A stretch of 64,000 bases of DNA from Clostridia bacterium (GCA_017547755.1 JAFYOX010000107.1:86040-150039), one strand, 5' to 3'. Positions 35,739 to 43,970 are shown, counted from the stretch's first letter. The notes: generated from the sequence alone by a model not told the origin. Numbers and translations: made by a program.

Positions 35739-36503
35739 ATGACAAAGTTCAATTACAAGCATCCCGTGACCATCGCGGGACACCGCGGTGACCCGAAGGC
35801 GGTTCCGGAAAACACGCTCGCGTCGTTTAAATCGTCCATCGAAAAGGGCGCGGACATGGTGGAACTGGACGTTCACATGACCAAAGACGGCGAAATCATC
35901 GTTATGCACGATGCAACCGTCGACCGCACGACGAACGGTACCGGGCGCATCAGCGAAATGACCCTTGCGGAGCTCAAAGCGCTGTCTGCCGGAGAATACG
36001 AAGGCGCATCGCTGGAAGTTCCGACGTTCCGCGAATTCTGCGAACTGGTGAAGCCGTACGACGTGCTCATCAACGTGGAATTCAAGGACTATTTCGACAC
36101 GCACGGCGAAGAATTCTCGCATGAAAGCATGGTGAAGACCGTGGATATCATCGAAGAATTCGACCTGTCCGACCGCGTGGTCATGAACAGCTTTGACGCG
36201 CACGTACTGAAGAAGCTGGCGGAAATGAACAGCGGCAAGTACCGTACGCACGGCTTCTACCCGTACAGCATCATGCGCAACGTGGAATCCGACCCGACGG
36301 AATACCTGTACTGCGCGTGCATGTTCGACTACAGTCCGGAAAATGCACAGTTTCTGAAGGATCACGGCATCGAAGTATGGCTCGGTGCGGGTGTTGTCAC
36401 GAAGGAACAATTTGAAACCGGGATCGGTCTCGGCGCGGTTCTGTTCACCACGAATTACACGGCAGATGCTCTGAAGATCTGCGAAGAACTCGGCGTCAGA
36501 TAA
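35739..36503 (+). CDS. glycerophosphodiester phosphodiesterase
   Basis: The 254-residue TIM-barrel enzyme hydrolyses glycerophosphodiesters to glycerol-3-phosphate and an alcohol. Active-site motifs: IAGHRGDPKAVPENTLASF, VELDVHMTKDGEIIVMHD with the metal ligands, and the lysine in NVEFKDY. No signal peptide is present, so it is cytoplasmic (UgpQ-like). The ribosome site AGGAGG precedes the ATG. It may be co-transcribed with rqcH. A hairpin follows. Confidence 0.92.
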   Translation: MTKFNYKHPVTIAGHRGDPKAVPENTLASFKSSIEKGADMVELDVHMTKDGEIIVMHDATVDRTTNGTGRISEMTLAELKALSAGEYEGASLEVPTFREFCELVKPYDVLINVEFKDYFDTHGEEFSHESMVKTVDIIEEFDLSDRVVMNSFDAHVLKKLAEMNSGKYRTHGFYPYSIMRNVESDPTEYLYCACMFDYSPENAQFLKDHGIEVWLGAGVVTKEQFETGIGLGAVLFTTNYTADALKICEELGVR

Positions 36504-36513
36504 AAGAAAACTG

Positions 36514-36544
36514 CCGGGGAAAACTTAAAAAAGTTCTTCCCCGG
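36514..36544 (+). terminator. hairpin after the glycerophosphodiesterase gene
   Basis: CCGGGGAAAACTT (36514-36526) pairs with AAGTTCTTCCCCGG (36531-36544). The arms belong to the common hairpin type of this window but the CCCC-TTCAAAAA tail is absent. Confidence 0.65.
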
Positions 36545-36634
36545 GAATAAATAACTCCAAAACAAGTCTCAAGGAGACGGGAAGGGAATAGCTCCGGATG
36601 CAGCAGAAAATTTTCCAGGAGCGAGCTTAGAAAC

Positions 36635-37351
36635 ATGAACAAGAAAGTATTTGCCTTTGACCTTGACGGAACGCTCACCGAACACCGTACGTGGATCACG
36701 GACGAAAATCTTGCGGTTCTGCAGGAACTGAAGGACCGCGGTTTCCGCGTTGTTCTCGCGGGTGCGGGACAGGCAACGAGAATTTTCCGTCAGCTCCGTG
36801 AATTCCCGGTGGACATCATCGGAAATTACGGGATGCAGTATTCGGTCTACCGCAGCGGTGCCCTGGAAGTGGTGCGCGACATCGTACTGCCGTGCGATCA
36901 GGAATCCGTGGCACAGCGTGCCGCCGTTCTCCGTGAAAAATACGGCTTTACGGAATACACCGGCGATCCCGTGGAATTCCATCCGTCGGGATGCGTGACC
37001 ATTCCGCTGCTCGGAACAAAGGCAGAAATTTCCGACAAGCTGGCATTTGACCCCGACCGTGCCAAGAGACGCGCGATCTACGACGAAGTGGTCGCCATGT
37101 TCCCGGAATACACGGTCTTTGTCGGCGGTTCCTCGTCGTTCGACATGGCTCCGGCGCCGTACAACAAGTACTACGCGCTTGACCTCCTCTGCCGCGAAGA
37201 AGGATACGCCCACGAAGAAATCGTCTATGTCGGCGACGACTACGGCACCGGCGGCAATGACGAATCCGTCTACAAGTCCGACATCGACTTCCTCACCATC
37301 GACCGCTACACCGATCTTCCGGAGATCATACATAATTATCTGAATAAATAA
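36635..37351 (+). CDS. HAD-IIB hydrolase, phosphomannomutase-like
   Basis: The 238-residue HAD protein has motif I AFDLDGTLTEH (nucleophile Asp), motif II-like VVLAGAGQ, and motif IV VGDDYGTGGNDE. NYGMQYSV and the SFDMAPAPYNKYYAL segment resemble eukaryotic-type phosphomannomutase (PMM) and sucrose-phosphatase-like HAD-IIB enzymes. It could be a sugar phosphatase or a PMM; sequence by eye does not decide. AGGAG lies 12 nt upstream of the ATG, a little far. A repeat copy directly follows the stop. Confidence 0.83.
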   Translation: MNKKVFAFDLDGTLTEHRTWITDENLAVLQELKDRGFRVVLAGAGQATRIFRQLREFPVDIIGNYGMQYSVYRSGALEVVRDIVLPCDQESVAQRAAVLREKYGFTEYTGDPVEFHPSGCVTIPLLGTKAEISDKLAFDPDRAKRRAIYDEVVAMFPEYTVFVGGSSSFDMAPAPYNKYYALDLLCREEGYAHEEIVYVGDDYGTGGNDESVYKSDIDFLTIDRYTDLPEIIHNYLNK

Positions 37352-37356
37352 GAAAT

Positions 37357-37418
37357 CGGGGAAGGAACTTTTTGGAAAAAGTTCCTTCCCCGAACCCCGT
37401 CTTCAAAAACTTTTGAAC
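37357..37418 (+). repeat. hairpin-plus-tail repeat (copy F), best-formed example
   Basis: A perfect 17-bp stem CGGGGAAGGAACTTTTT (37357-37373) with AAAAAGTTCCTTCCCCG (37376-37392) is followed by the tail AACCCCGTCTTC and AAAAACTTTTGAAC (37393-37418). It begins 6 bp after the HAD stop. The tail contains its own small palindrome TTCAAAA-A-CTTTTGAA. Confidence 0.75.
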
Positions 37419-37448
37419 GGAATGGAGAGATTTTTGTCTGTGCGGATT

Positions 37449-37835
37449 TTATGTGAAGGATTCTTTGATTTTTACTAAGATTTCGACATCGGCGGGGCAG
37501 AATTCGTACTGCGGTATCTCGGCGACGGTGATGAATTGGATATCGTTGTGTTCGAGCTTCTGCGGGATTCCGTCGGTGATGACGGCGTTGAACAGAGTCA
37601 GATGGACGGTGATGTCCGGATATTCGTGGGTGACTTCCATGAAAATATCCAGCGGCTTGACGGTGACGGCGAGTTCTTCCGCACATTCGCGGATGAGCGC
37701 ATCTTCGCGGGTCTCGCCGGGTTCGACTTTGCCGCCGACAAATTCCCAGAGAAGACCGCGTTTTTTGTTTGCCGGACGCTGACAGATCATGAAGCGGTCA
37801 TTCTGCCATATCAGCGCGGCTACGACTTCGGTCAT
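37449..37835 (-). CDS. NUDIX hydrolase, MutT/8-oxo-dGTPase-like
   Basis: The 128-residue protein carries the Nudix box GGKVEPGETREDALIRECAEEL (G-x5-E-x7-REx2EE), with LLWEFVGGKVEPGE as in MutT. FMICQRPANKKRGLLW is the typical preceding strand-loop. It probably cleans oxidised dGTP, but other NTP or cofactor substrates are possible. It is convergent with the HAD gene and divergent from the small protein gene at 37925. Confidence 0.9.
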   Translation of the reverse strand: MTEVVAALIWQNDRFMICQRPANKKRGLLWEFVGGKVEPGETREDALIRECAEELAVTVKPLDIFMEVTHEYPDITVHLTLFNAVITDGIPQKLEHNDIQFITVAEIPQYEFCPADVEILVKIKESFT

Positions 37836-37924
37836 AGGATACCTCGTATGTGTTGGATTTTCGTATATGATAGCACATTTTTGGGATTATCGCAAGTTTT
37901 TTGCGGAGAAAGGACGGTCAGCAA

Positions 37925-38233
37925 ATGAAAAAATTCCTGCGCGGATGTCTGCTCGGTCTGCTTGTGATCTGCGGGATTTATTCGTATTTCTGCTGGAATC
38001 CGCTGATTTTGTGTACCGCGGAACATCCGGAATATTTTACGGAAGAATTTCGTGCGGATGTGAAAGAGCAGGAACGGGGAAGTTTTCCGTTCGGTCCGCA
38101 GCTGATCGTGGTACACACGGCGGATGAAGACGGGATTCTGTACACATGCCATTATTTTCTGCTCGGGACAAAAGAAATGTTTTACGGCGGAGACGGTCTC
38201 TGGGATATGCAGAAACCGCTCGGCGGAATATAA
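37925..38233 (+). CDS. small membrane-anchored protein, unknown
   Basis: The 102-residue product begins MKKFLRGCLLGLLVICGIYS: a basic start, one hydrophobic helix (residues 5-25) and a Cys-containing segment that does not form a clean lipobox. The rest (FRADVKEQERGSFPFGPQLI, HTADEDGILYTCHYFLLG) is a small soluble domain with two Cys. The start at 37925 has AAAGGA upstream; an in-frame ATG at 37901 is less likely. No family recognised. A bidirectional terminator follows. Confidence 0.65.
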   Translation: MKKFLRGCLLGLLVICGIYSYFCWNPLILCTAEHPEYFTEEFRADVKEQERGSFPFGPQLIVVHTADEDGILYTCHYFLLGTKEMFYGGDGLWDMQKPLGGI

Positions 38234-38241
38234 AAAACAAA

Positions 38242-38276
38242 GGGAAGACACCGAAACGGTATCTTCCCGATTTTTT
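38242..38276. terminator. bidirectional terminator between convergent genes
   Basis: GGGAAGACACCG (38242-38253) pairs with CGGTATCTTCCC (38257-38268), flanked by A6 at 38232-38237 and T6 at 38271-38276. Confidence 0.85.
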
Positions 38277-39258
38277 ATTCGTTGATAATGTCGCTGACAT
38301 CCACGTATTCATGCCATACGTCGGTCACGCCGTCCTTCGTCACGCGGAGGTAGGTGCCGCCGTTGAGCGTGGGAGTCCAGTAGCAGCCGGCGCCGGTCTT
38401 GAGGCTGTAGACGAACTTTACGCCCTTGTAGTTGATGACATAGTTGTTCACGTGGTCGTGACCGCAGAGGATGTGCTTGGTCGAGCCGAGTTCGAGCATC
38501 ACGTCAAATGCGCCTTCGTCCGCCGGATAGCTGCAGATGCCTTCGTACTTCACGCCGAAGGAGTCCTTGTAGCCGTCGTTCCAGCAGTCTCCGGTGAGGC
38601 TGTCCGCAACGGTGAGCTTGGTGGAGTCAATGCCGTCCTTGAATGCTGCCGCCCATGCGTCGCGGTATGCGTAGATCGGAATGTGCATGATCATCGTGGA
38701 GTCCTTGCAGCCGCGTGCTTCGAGTTCCGCGATCTGTGCGCGGTACCAGTCGAGCTGTTCGGGAATGAGCTTTGCCCATTCGTTTTCCACGGTGCCGTCT
38801 TCCTTGGTGTAGGGCATCCGGTCGTGGGAGTCCATCATGATAACACCTTCGACCGCCTTGCCGTCTTCTTCCACAGCGATGACATAGTTGCCGTTGCCGA
38901 GCGCGGGATCGCCCTTTTCGTAGACGCAGTATTCGTGCGCGAGGAACATATCTGCTACTGCATCCACGGATTCGGGACCGTTCTGGTTGTCGTGGTTGCC
39001 CCAGACGGGAGCCCACGGAATCCGGAAGCTGTCAAGGAAGTCTGCGAGCTTGGTGTAGGCGTGCGTGCAGCCTGCCCACGCAAGGTCACCGCTGACCGTG
39101 ATCAGATCGGGACGTTCGCGTTCGATCAGGGTGCGGATCGTGGTGGTGAGGATCTTGAAATTCTTATGATTTTCGTCCCATTCTTCGTTGCCGAGCTGTG
39201 TGTCGGTCAGATTGAGAATGAGAAAATCGCGGTCGGGAGATTTCTTGAGAGTAAACAT
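38275..39258 (-). CDS. calcineurin-like metallophosphoesterase
   Basis: The 327-residue protein has the metallophosphoesterase motif series: LNLTDTQLG (in place of DxH), VSGDLAW (GDxx), WGNHDNQ (GNHD/E), HIPIYAY (H) and CGHDHVNNY (GHxH). It lacks a signal peptide. Such enzymes cleave phosphate mono- or diesters; the substrate is open. The start at 39258 (MFTLKKSPD) follows GGAGG; an in-frame ATG at 39291 lacks one. First motif D-T-Q instead of D-x-H is a mild departure shared by some PhoD/Icc-like members. Confidence 0.87.
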   Translation of the reverse strand: MFTLKKSPDRDFLILNLTDTQLGNEEWDENHKNFKILTTTIRTLIERERPDLITVSGDLAWAGCTHAYTKLADFLDSFRIPWAPVWGNHDNQNGPESVDAVADMFLAHEYCVYEKGDPALGNGNYVIAVEEDGKAVEGVIMMDSHDRMPYTKEDGTVENEWAKLIPEQLDWYRAQIAELEARGCKDSTMIMHIPIYAYRDAWAAAFKDGIDSTKLTVADSLTGDCWNDGYKDSFGVKYEGICSYPADEGAFDVMLELGSTKHILCGHDHVNNYVINYKGVKFVYSLKTGAGCYWTPTLNGGTYLRVTKDGVTDVWHEYVDVSDIINE

Positions 39259-39407
39259 AAGGGATGCCTCCGTGTAAAAATATTGGTTCATTTATAACAT
39301 ATCCGCAGGGGAAAGTCAAGGGTTATTTCGCAATTTCGGAGGGGATTTATTTGGTTATGAATATAGATGATTCGTTGAATTGTTCTGAAAATATGCAAAG
39401 ATAACAC

Positions 39408-39436
39408 TTGAAAATTTCACAGTTTGCGTCTATAAT
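39408..39436 (+). promoter_or_regulatory. promoter of the 73-aa leader-like gene
   Basis: TTGAAA (39408-39413), 17 bp, TATAAT (39431-39436); GGAG lies upstream of the ATG at 39472. Confidence 0.7.
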
Positions 39437-39471
39437 AGGTATATCAAAAATTCCGACACAGGAGAAAAAAC

Positions 39472-39693
39472 ATGGATAACATCAAGGAAAAGATTGAAGA
39501 AATCGTAGAAAAGCTCAAGAACAGCGAAGACCTCGCGGATCTGTTCAAGAAGGACCCGATCAAGGCGATCGAAAAGATCCTCGGCGTTGACCTTCCGGAC
39601 GACATCATCGAAAAGGTCGTTGACGGCGTCAAGGCAAAGATGGCAGCAGACGACGCAAAGGAACTCTTCGGCGCGCTCAAGAAGCTGTTTTAA
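39472..39693 (+). CDS. 73-residue helical protein resembling NHLP/Nif11-type leader peptides
   Basis: The product is small, highly charged and helical. Residues 26-44 (KKDPIKAIEKILGVDLPDD) resemble the core of nitrile-hydratase-like leader peptides: aDP-x-x-AL-E-x-x-x-G-[IV]-x-LP-[ED]. In RiPP precursors this precedes a modifiable C-terminal core. Here the C-terminal 20 residues contain no Cys, Ser or Thr, and no modifying enzyme or peptidase-transporter lies nearby. It has its own strong promoter, a good ribosome site and a strong terminator, and codon choice typical of highly expressed genes. The leader link is inference. Confidence 0.75.
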   Translation: MDNIKEKIEEIVEKLKNSEDLADLFKKDPIKAIEKILGVDLPDDIIEKVVDGVKAKMAADDAKELFGALKKLF

Positions 39694-39707
39694 TTGAACA
39701 AAATTTT

Positions 39708-39752
39708 CGGGGAGAACCGTTTCACAGGAAGGGTTCTCCCCGGATTTTTATT
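39708..39752 (+). terminator. intrinsic terminator of the 73-aa gene
   Basis: CGGGGAGAACC (39708-39718) pairs with GGTTCTCCCCG (39732-39742), followed by GATTTTTATTTT. It overlaps the end of the convergent SGNH gene. Confidence 0.8.
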
Positions 39753-40773
39753 TTACAATCTTAACAAGCACTCTCCAGACCTGTTCCGCCATACGATAGA
39801 ATCCCAGATCGTTCGGGTGGCAGTTGTCGATGGTGCAGGAGTCACGGCCGACGGTGCCGAAGAAGGATTCGCCGTCGATGAAGTAAACGTTCGTGTCGCC
39901 GGCTGCACGGGCGTTGACGTAAGTCTGATAAATCACGTCGCGGCGTTTTGCGTTTCCGACGGGATCGCCGTCAAAGTCGGGCTTCGACATCATGATGACC
40001 GGCAGATCCGGACGGAGTTCACGGATGCGGCGGAAAAAAGGTTCGTGCGTCGCGGCGAGATGTTCCGCGTTCGGCGCGTTGTGGTCGTAATCGTAGACGA
40101 AGACCGAGAAATCGCGCTTGGCGATAATATCCGCCATCGGAAGTTCGCCTTTCGCCATGCCGGAGAAGCCGTAGTTCACGTAGTCGCAGTCGAGCCAGCG
40201 GGATACCATCGCGGTATATGCGTTGCCCGGACGGGAGGCACAGCCGCCTTCGGTGATGGACGAGCCGTAGTAGCAGATGCGTTCTTTCGAGGAATACGGC
40301 GTCGGGGCAAGAAGTTCCGCGTCGTCCGGCAGACCGATCGTCACACCCGCGAGGCGTTCGTTGCGCGGCAGATTCAGCGTGACGTCGCGCAGTTCCTTAG
40401 GTTCACCGCTGAAACGGAGAGGAACCGTCTTTTCCACGGTCTTGTCGGATTCGTTGTAGTTCCACGGTGCAACATAGCCGCGGTATTTCGCATGGATCCC
40501 GGAACCGGTGTATACGTCCAGACCGGAAGAGCCGGGAAGCGGCATGCAGATATCCACGCCGAGGGTATGCAGTTCCAGACGGATGTTCACGGAATCGGCG
40601 TCGGTACGGAAGCGGATACGTCCGCCGCACGCACTTTTGCTCCGTCCGCGGATCGCGTCGCTTACGAGCGCGGATTCTTCATCCGGCAGACGCCAGAAGA
40701 TCCGCTGTTCGGGATCGATCACTTCCACGCCGTAAATTTCGATCGGCGCGTCGGTACAGCTGAAATATTTCAT
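39748..40773 (-). CDS. SGNH/GDSL-family esterase
   Basis: The 341-residue enzyme has an N-terminal beta domain (about 1-160), typical of the SGNH_hydro N-terminal family, then an SGNH catalytic domain. Block I is CYYGSSITEGG with the nucleophile Ser, then a Gly in NYGFSGMAKGE, an Asn-equivalent region YDYDHNAPN, and block V NCHPNDLGFY with the catalytic D-x-x-H arrangement shifted to N-x-H-P-N-D. No signal peptide. Likely removes acetyl groups from a carbohydrate, by analogy with CE-type relatives. Single-gene unit flanked by a repeat copy upstream of its start. Confidence 0.83.
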   Translation of the reverse strand: MKYFSCTDAPIEIYGVEVIDPEQRIFWRLPDEESALVSDAIRGRSKSACGGRIRFRTDADSVNIRLELHTLGVDICMPLPGSSGLDVYTGSGIHAKYRGYVAPWNYNESDKTVEKTVPLRFSGEPKELRDVTLNLPRNERLAGVTIGLPDDAELLAPTPYSSKERICYYGSSITEGGCASRPGNAYTAMVSRWLDCDYVNYGFSGMAKGELPMADIIAKRDFSVFVYDYDHNAPNAEHLAATHEPFFRRIRELRPDLPVIMMSKPDFDGDPVGNAKRRDVIYQTYVNARAAGDTNVYFIDGESFFGTVGRDSCTIDNCHPNDLGFYRMAEQVWRVLVKIVK

Positions 40774-40810
40774 GTGGGTTCTCCTTTGCGGAAAAATAAT
40801 TTGCTTTAAC

Positions 40811-40886
40811 CGTTCAAAAAGTTTTTGGAAAGGGGGAGCTCCGACCTGTAAACAAGTCGGGAAGAACCTTTTTTAAGTTCTTCCCG
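40811..40886 (-). repeat. hairpin-plus-tail repeat (copy G) with extra hairpin, after the PFK gene
   Basis: On the minus strand, downstream of the phosphofructokinase stop: hairpin CGGGAAGAACTT / AAGGTTCTTCCCG (40858-40886), a second hairpin CCGACTTG / CAGGTCGG (40841-40860), then the tail CTCCCCCTTTCC and AAAAACTTTTTGAACG (40811-40838). The second hairpin resembles part of copy A at 5380-5410. Confidence 0.65.
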
Positions 40887-40900
40887 AGAAACATCATTCC

Positions 40901-42148
40901 TTATTCAATTACAAAATGAACCGGCAGACCATCCACATACTTGGGGGAAACTTCGCCCTGGATCAGCGGACGGATGTATGCGAGGCACTTTTCGTTGACG
41001 TTGTTGCCTGCTTCGTTGATGTAGTCGCGCGGAACGCTGCGGACTGCATTGGCGATCTTTGCAATGGGTTCTACCTTGCAGGTGATCGCGTATTCGCCTT
41101 CACTGCGGACCATGGAAACCATCGAGCCGGTCAGACCGGAAACTGCCGCTTCGATACCGCTGCGGCCGGTGTAAACGGATTCGTCGAGGTCGGTCTGGGA
41201 TGCGAGGTGAGCCGCACATCTCTGGGGCAGGTTCAGTTCAACGGAGCGGACCTTGCAGCCGAACTTTTCCTTGACAGCCATTTCGAGTGCCTTGCCGGTA
41301 CCGGAGAGGTACTTGTGACCGAATGCGTCAGCCACGCCGGTCTGGGTACCTTCGCCGACATAACGGCCGTCCGCAAAACGAACGCCTTCGGAAACGGCAA
41401 TGACCACATTCGGGTGACGGGTGAACGCTTCTTCCACGTCCGTGAAGAACTTGTCCATGTCGAACGCAACTTCCGGAAGATATACATAGTCCGGACCGTA
41501 CTTCGGAAGACCTGCAGCCGCGGTGAGCCAGCCGGCGTCACGGCCCATGATTTCCACGATGGTGACAGCCTTGGTGGTGTAGACCGCGCAGTCGCGGACG
41601 ATTTCCTGCATGGTTGCCGCGATGAACTTTGCCGCGGAGCCGTAGCCGGGGGTATGGTCGGTGCCCATCAGGTCGTTGTCGATGGTCTTTGGAATGCCGA
41701 TCGCGTGCATTTCGTAGTCGGAGGTCTTGAGGTATTCGCTCAGCTTTGCAACGGTGTCCATGGAGTCGTTGCCGCCGATGTAGAAGAAGTAACGGATGTC
41801 GTACTTCTTGAAAATACCGATGAGATTTTCAAAGAATTCCGGATTTTCCGCAGGCTTCGGGAGCTTGTTGCGGCAGGAACCGAGCGCAGCCGCCGGAGTA
41901 TTGATCAGAAGCTGCTTCTTTTCTTCGTCGATATCGCCGTTTTCCGCAGCGAAAAGTTCACCGAGATTGCAGAGGTTTTCCTTCAGGAATCCTTCGATCC
42001 CGTTTCTCATACCGTAAAGAGCGGTCACAGCACCGCTTTTTTTCTTTTCCTGAAAATATCCGTCAATAACACCCGCGAGGGTCGCGTTGATCGCAGCAGT
42101 CGGGCCGCCGGACTGTCCGACAACCGCCGCACCACGTAAAATTTCCAT
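40901..42148 (-). CDS. pfp: 6-phosphofructokinase, probably PPi-dependent
   Basis: The 415-residue glycolytic enzyme phosphorylates fructose-6-phosphate. N-terminal GQSGGPTAAIN is the phosphate-donor loop. The donor-selecting position reads GGNDSMDT and the catalytic loop PKTIDNDL: Lys in PKTIDND is typical of PPi-using enzymes, while ATP enzymes usually have PGTIDND. EIMGRDAGWL is conserved. The start at 42148 (MEILRGAAV) has AGGAG 8 nt upstream; the ATG at 42154 is only 2 nt from it. Own promoter upstream. Confidence 0.9.
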   Translation of the reverse strand: MEILRGAAVVGQSGGPTAAINATLAGVIDGYFQEKKKSGAVTALYGMRNGIEGFLKENLCNLGELFAAENGDIDEEKKQLLINTPAAALGSCRNKLPKPAENPEFFENLIGIFKKYDIRYFFYIGGNDSMDTVAKLSEYLKTSDYEMHAIGIPKTIDNDLMGTDHTPGYGSAAKFIAATMQEIVRDCAVYTTKAVTIVEIMGRDAGWLTAAAGLPKYGPDYVYLPEVAFDMDKFFTDVEEAFTRHPNVVIAVSEGVRFADGRYVGEGTQTGVADAFGHKYLSGTGKALEMAVKEKFGCKVRSVELNLPQRCAAHLASQTDLDESVYTGRSGIEAAVSGLTGSMVSMVRSEGEYAITCKVEPIAKIANAVRSVPRDYINEAGNNVNEKCLAYIRPLIQGEVSPKYVDGLPVHFVIE

Positions 42149-42185
42149 TTTCATATCTCCTGTTTTGATTATATTCCTGAATTTA

Positions 42186-42214
42186 ATAATAGCACATTCG
42201 CCGGAAGATGTCAA
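42186..42214 (-). promoter_or_regulatory. promoter of pfp
   Basis: TTGACA (42209-42214), 17 bp, TATTAT (42186-42191) on the minus strand. Confidence 0.75.
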
Positions 42215-42382
42215 TATAAGCGGAAAAAATGCCGCCGAAATCCGTTTTTCTCCGTAGCGGCTGTCCGGGATCTCTTTTCCGGAAAACTTTTGCACGGCGA
42301 CCGCTTTCGACCGTTTTTTTGAAGGCGATGCGGTATAATGGTGCCGTAAACGAACAGAAAACATCAAAAAGGAAAGTGTGAT

Positions 42383-42748
42383 ATGCTGGAATACGAAAAG
42401 TCGCTGAAATGCATTACGTCCGGGAGAAGCCTGACGATTTATCTGGAAGGGGATATCGATCATCACAACGCGCGGACGGTGCGGAGCAAGATCGATACGA
42501 AACTCTACATCCAGCGTCCGGACGAGCTGGTACTCGATCTGTCGCGGGTGAATTTCATGGACAGTTCGGGTCTCGGACTGATCCTCGGACGCTATACCCG
42601 GTCGGTGGAACTGGGAATCCTCTTCAAGGTGGCAAATCCCAGCCCGCAGATCCGTCGGATCCTCGACCTGGCAGGGACGGAACGGCTGATCAAAATCGAA
42701 AATATACCGCGTACCGAAAAACGTGCACAGGGAGGTGAACCGGCATGA
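42383..42748 (+). CDS. spoIIAA: anti-sigma F factor antagonist
   Basis: SpoIIAA (121 aa) is a single STAS domain. Unphosphorylated, it binds SpoIIAB and frees sigma F in the forespore. The phospho-acceptor Ser is in NFMDSSGLGLILGRY near residue 58. The C-terminus extends about 10 residues beyond the usual end. It overlaps spoIIAB by 4 bp (ATGA). A TATAAT at 42334-42339 lies upstream but with no good sigma-A -35; in B. subtilis this operon uses sigma H, and I cannot confirm such a promoter here. Confidence 0.95.
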   Translation: MLEYEKSLKCITSGRSLTIYLEGDIDHHNARTVRSKIDTKLYIQRPDELVLDLSRVNFMDSSGLGLILGRYTRSVELGILFKVANPSPQIRRILDLAGTERLIKIENIPRTEKRAQGGEPA

Positions 42749-43197
42749 AAGCAGAGGTGATCAACGAAGTACGTCTGACGTTTCCGTCCGTTTCCGCCAA
42801 CGAGGCATTTGCGCGCTCGGCGGCGGCTTCCTTCTGTGCGCAGCTCAACCCTACCTTTGACGAAGTTTCCGATATCAAATGCGCGGTCTCCGAAGCGGTG
42901 ACGAATGCCGTGGTGCACGGGTACCGCGATGCGCTCGGCGAAATCCAGCTTCTGATGAAGCTCACCGACGACCGTGTGTTCCGCGCGGAGATCCGTGACA
43001 AGGGATGCGGGATTGCCGATGTGGAGGAAGCCATGCGTCCCCTGTTCACGACCGATCCGGAAAACGAACGGAGCGGCATGGGATTTACGATCATCGAAAA
43101 TTTCATGGATTCCCTGCGCGTTGTTTCTTCGACGGGAAAAGGGACCCGCGTCATCATGACGAAAAAACTGTCGATGCTCCCGCGTGTCAGAGGCTGA
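42745..43197 (+). CDS. spoIIAB: anti-sigma F factor / SpoIIAA kinase
   Basis: SpoIIAB (150 aa) is a GHKL-fold serine kinase that binds sigma F and phosphorylates SpoIIAA. ATP-binding motifs: N-box DIKCAVSEAVTNAVVHGY, G1 IRDKGCGI, and G2 ERSGMGFTIIENFMD. The start overlaps the spoIIAA stop, and sigF follows after 50 bp. Confidence 0.95.
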   Translation: MKAEVINEVRLTFPSVSANEAFARSAAASFCAQLNPTFDEVSDIKCAVSEAVTNAVVHGYRDALGEIQLLMKLTDDRVFRAEIRDKGCGIADVEEAMRPLFTTDPENERSGMGFTIIENFMDSLRVVSSTGKGTRVIMTKKLSMLPRVRG

Positions 43198-43247
43198 CGG
43201 ATACATACCGGAGAGAACTCTCCGGAAAATCCATGGGGAGGCAGTTT

Positions 43248-43967
43248 ATGACGAACACTTACGATGAAAATCTGGTTTATCTGAAACGATACGCGGCGGG
43301 AGACGCATCCGCAGAGGACGAGCTGGTGCGGCGGAACAGCGGACTGGTCAACGGCATCGCCCACCGTTTCCGCGGACGCGGTGTGGAATTCGAAGATCTT
43401 GTGCAGATCGGGACGATCGGGATGATCAAAGCCATCCGGAGTTTCGACCTCTCGCGCGGCAACGCGTTTTCCACCTACGCGGTGCCGCTCATCATCGGGG
43501 AGATCCGGCGGTTTCTCCGTGACGACGGCATGGTCAAGGTCAGCCGCATCCAGAAACGGACCGGCGCCGCGCTCATGCACGCACGAGAACAGTATATTGC
43601 CGAACACGGAATCGAACCGCGGCTCGGGGAACTGGCGGAACAGGTCGGCGTGACGCCGGAGGAAGCCGCCGCCGCACTCGATTCCGCATCTCCGGTACGG
43701 TCACTGTCCGAAGCGATCGGCGACGACGATTTCGCTCTTGAGGACGTACTTCCGTCACCGGACGATGAACTCGGGCGGATGCTTGAGAAGATCGCTCTCC
43801 GGGAAATGATCGCGGCTCTGCCGCCGCTGTGGAAAAAGATCATTCTTCTGCGGTATTTCCGCGATTATTCCCAGCAGCAGACCGCCGATGCCCTCGGACT
43901 CACACAGGTCAAGATCTCACGGGAAGAGAAGAAGATTTTTTCGAAACTGCGGGAAAATTTAGCATAA
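43248..43967 (+). CDS. sigF: sporulation sigma factor SigF
   Basis: Sigma F (239 aa) directs early forespore transcription. Region 2 reads RFRGRGVEFEDLVQIGTIGM followed by IKAIRSFDLSRGNAFSTYA; region 3 has EPRLGELAEQVGVTPEEAA; region 4 has RDYSQQQTADALGLTQVKIS. The start at 43248 (MTNTYDENL) has GGGGAGG upstream; earlier in-frame codons lie within the spoIIAB end and are rejected. Third gene of the spoIIA operon. Confidence 0.95.
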   Translation: MTNTYDENLVYLKRYAAGDASAEDELVRRNSGLVNGIAHRFRGRGVEFEDLVQIGTIGMIKAIRSFDLSRGNAFSTYAVPLIIGEIRRFLRDDGMVKVSRIQKRTGAALMHAREQYIAEHGIEPRLGELAEQVGVTPEEAAAALDSASPVRSLSEAIGDDDFALEDVLPSPDDELGRMLEKIALREMIAALPPLWKKIILLRYFRDYSQQQTADALGLTQVKISREEKKIFSKLRENLA

Positions 43968-43970
43968 CAA

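Noticed and set aside
33873..36410. 845-codon minus-strand frame opposite rqcH and the phosphodiesterase gene
   Set aside because: Spans two unrelated genes and the repeat between genes; shows no domain. Antisense shadow.
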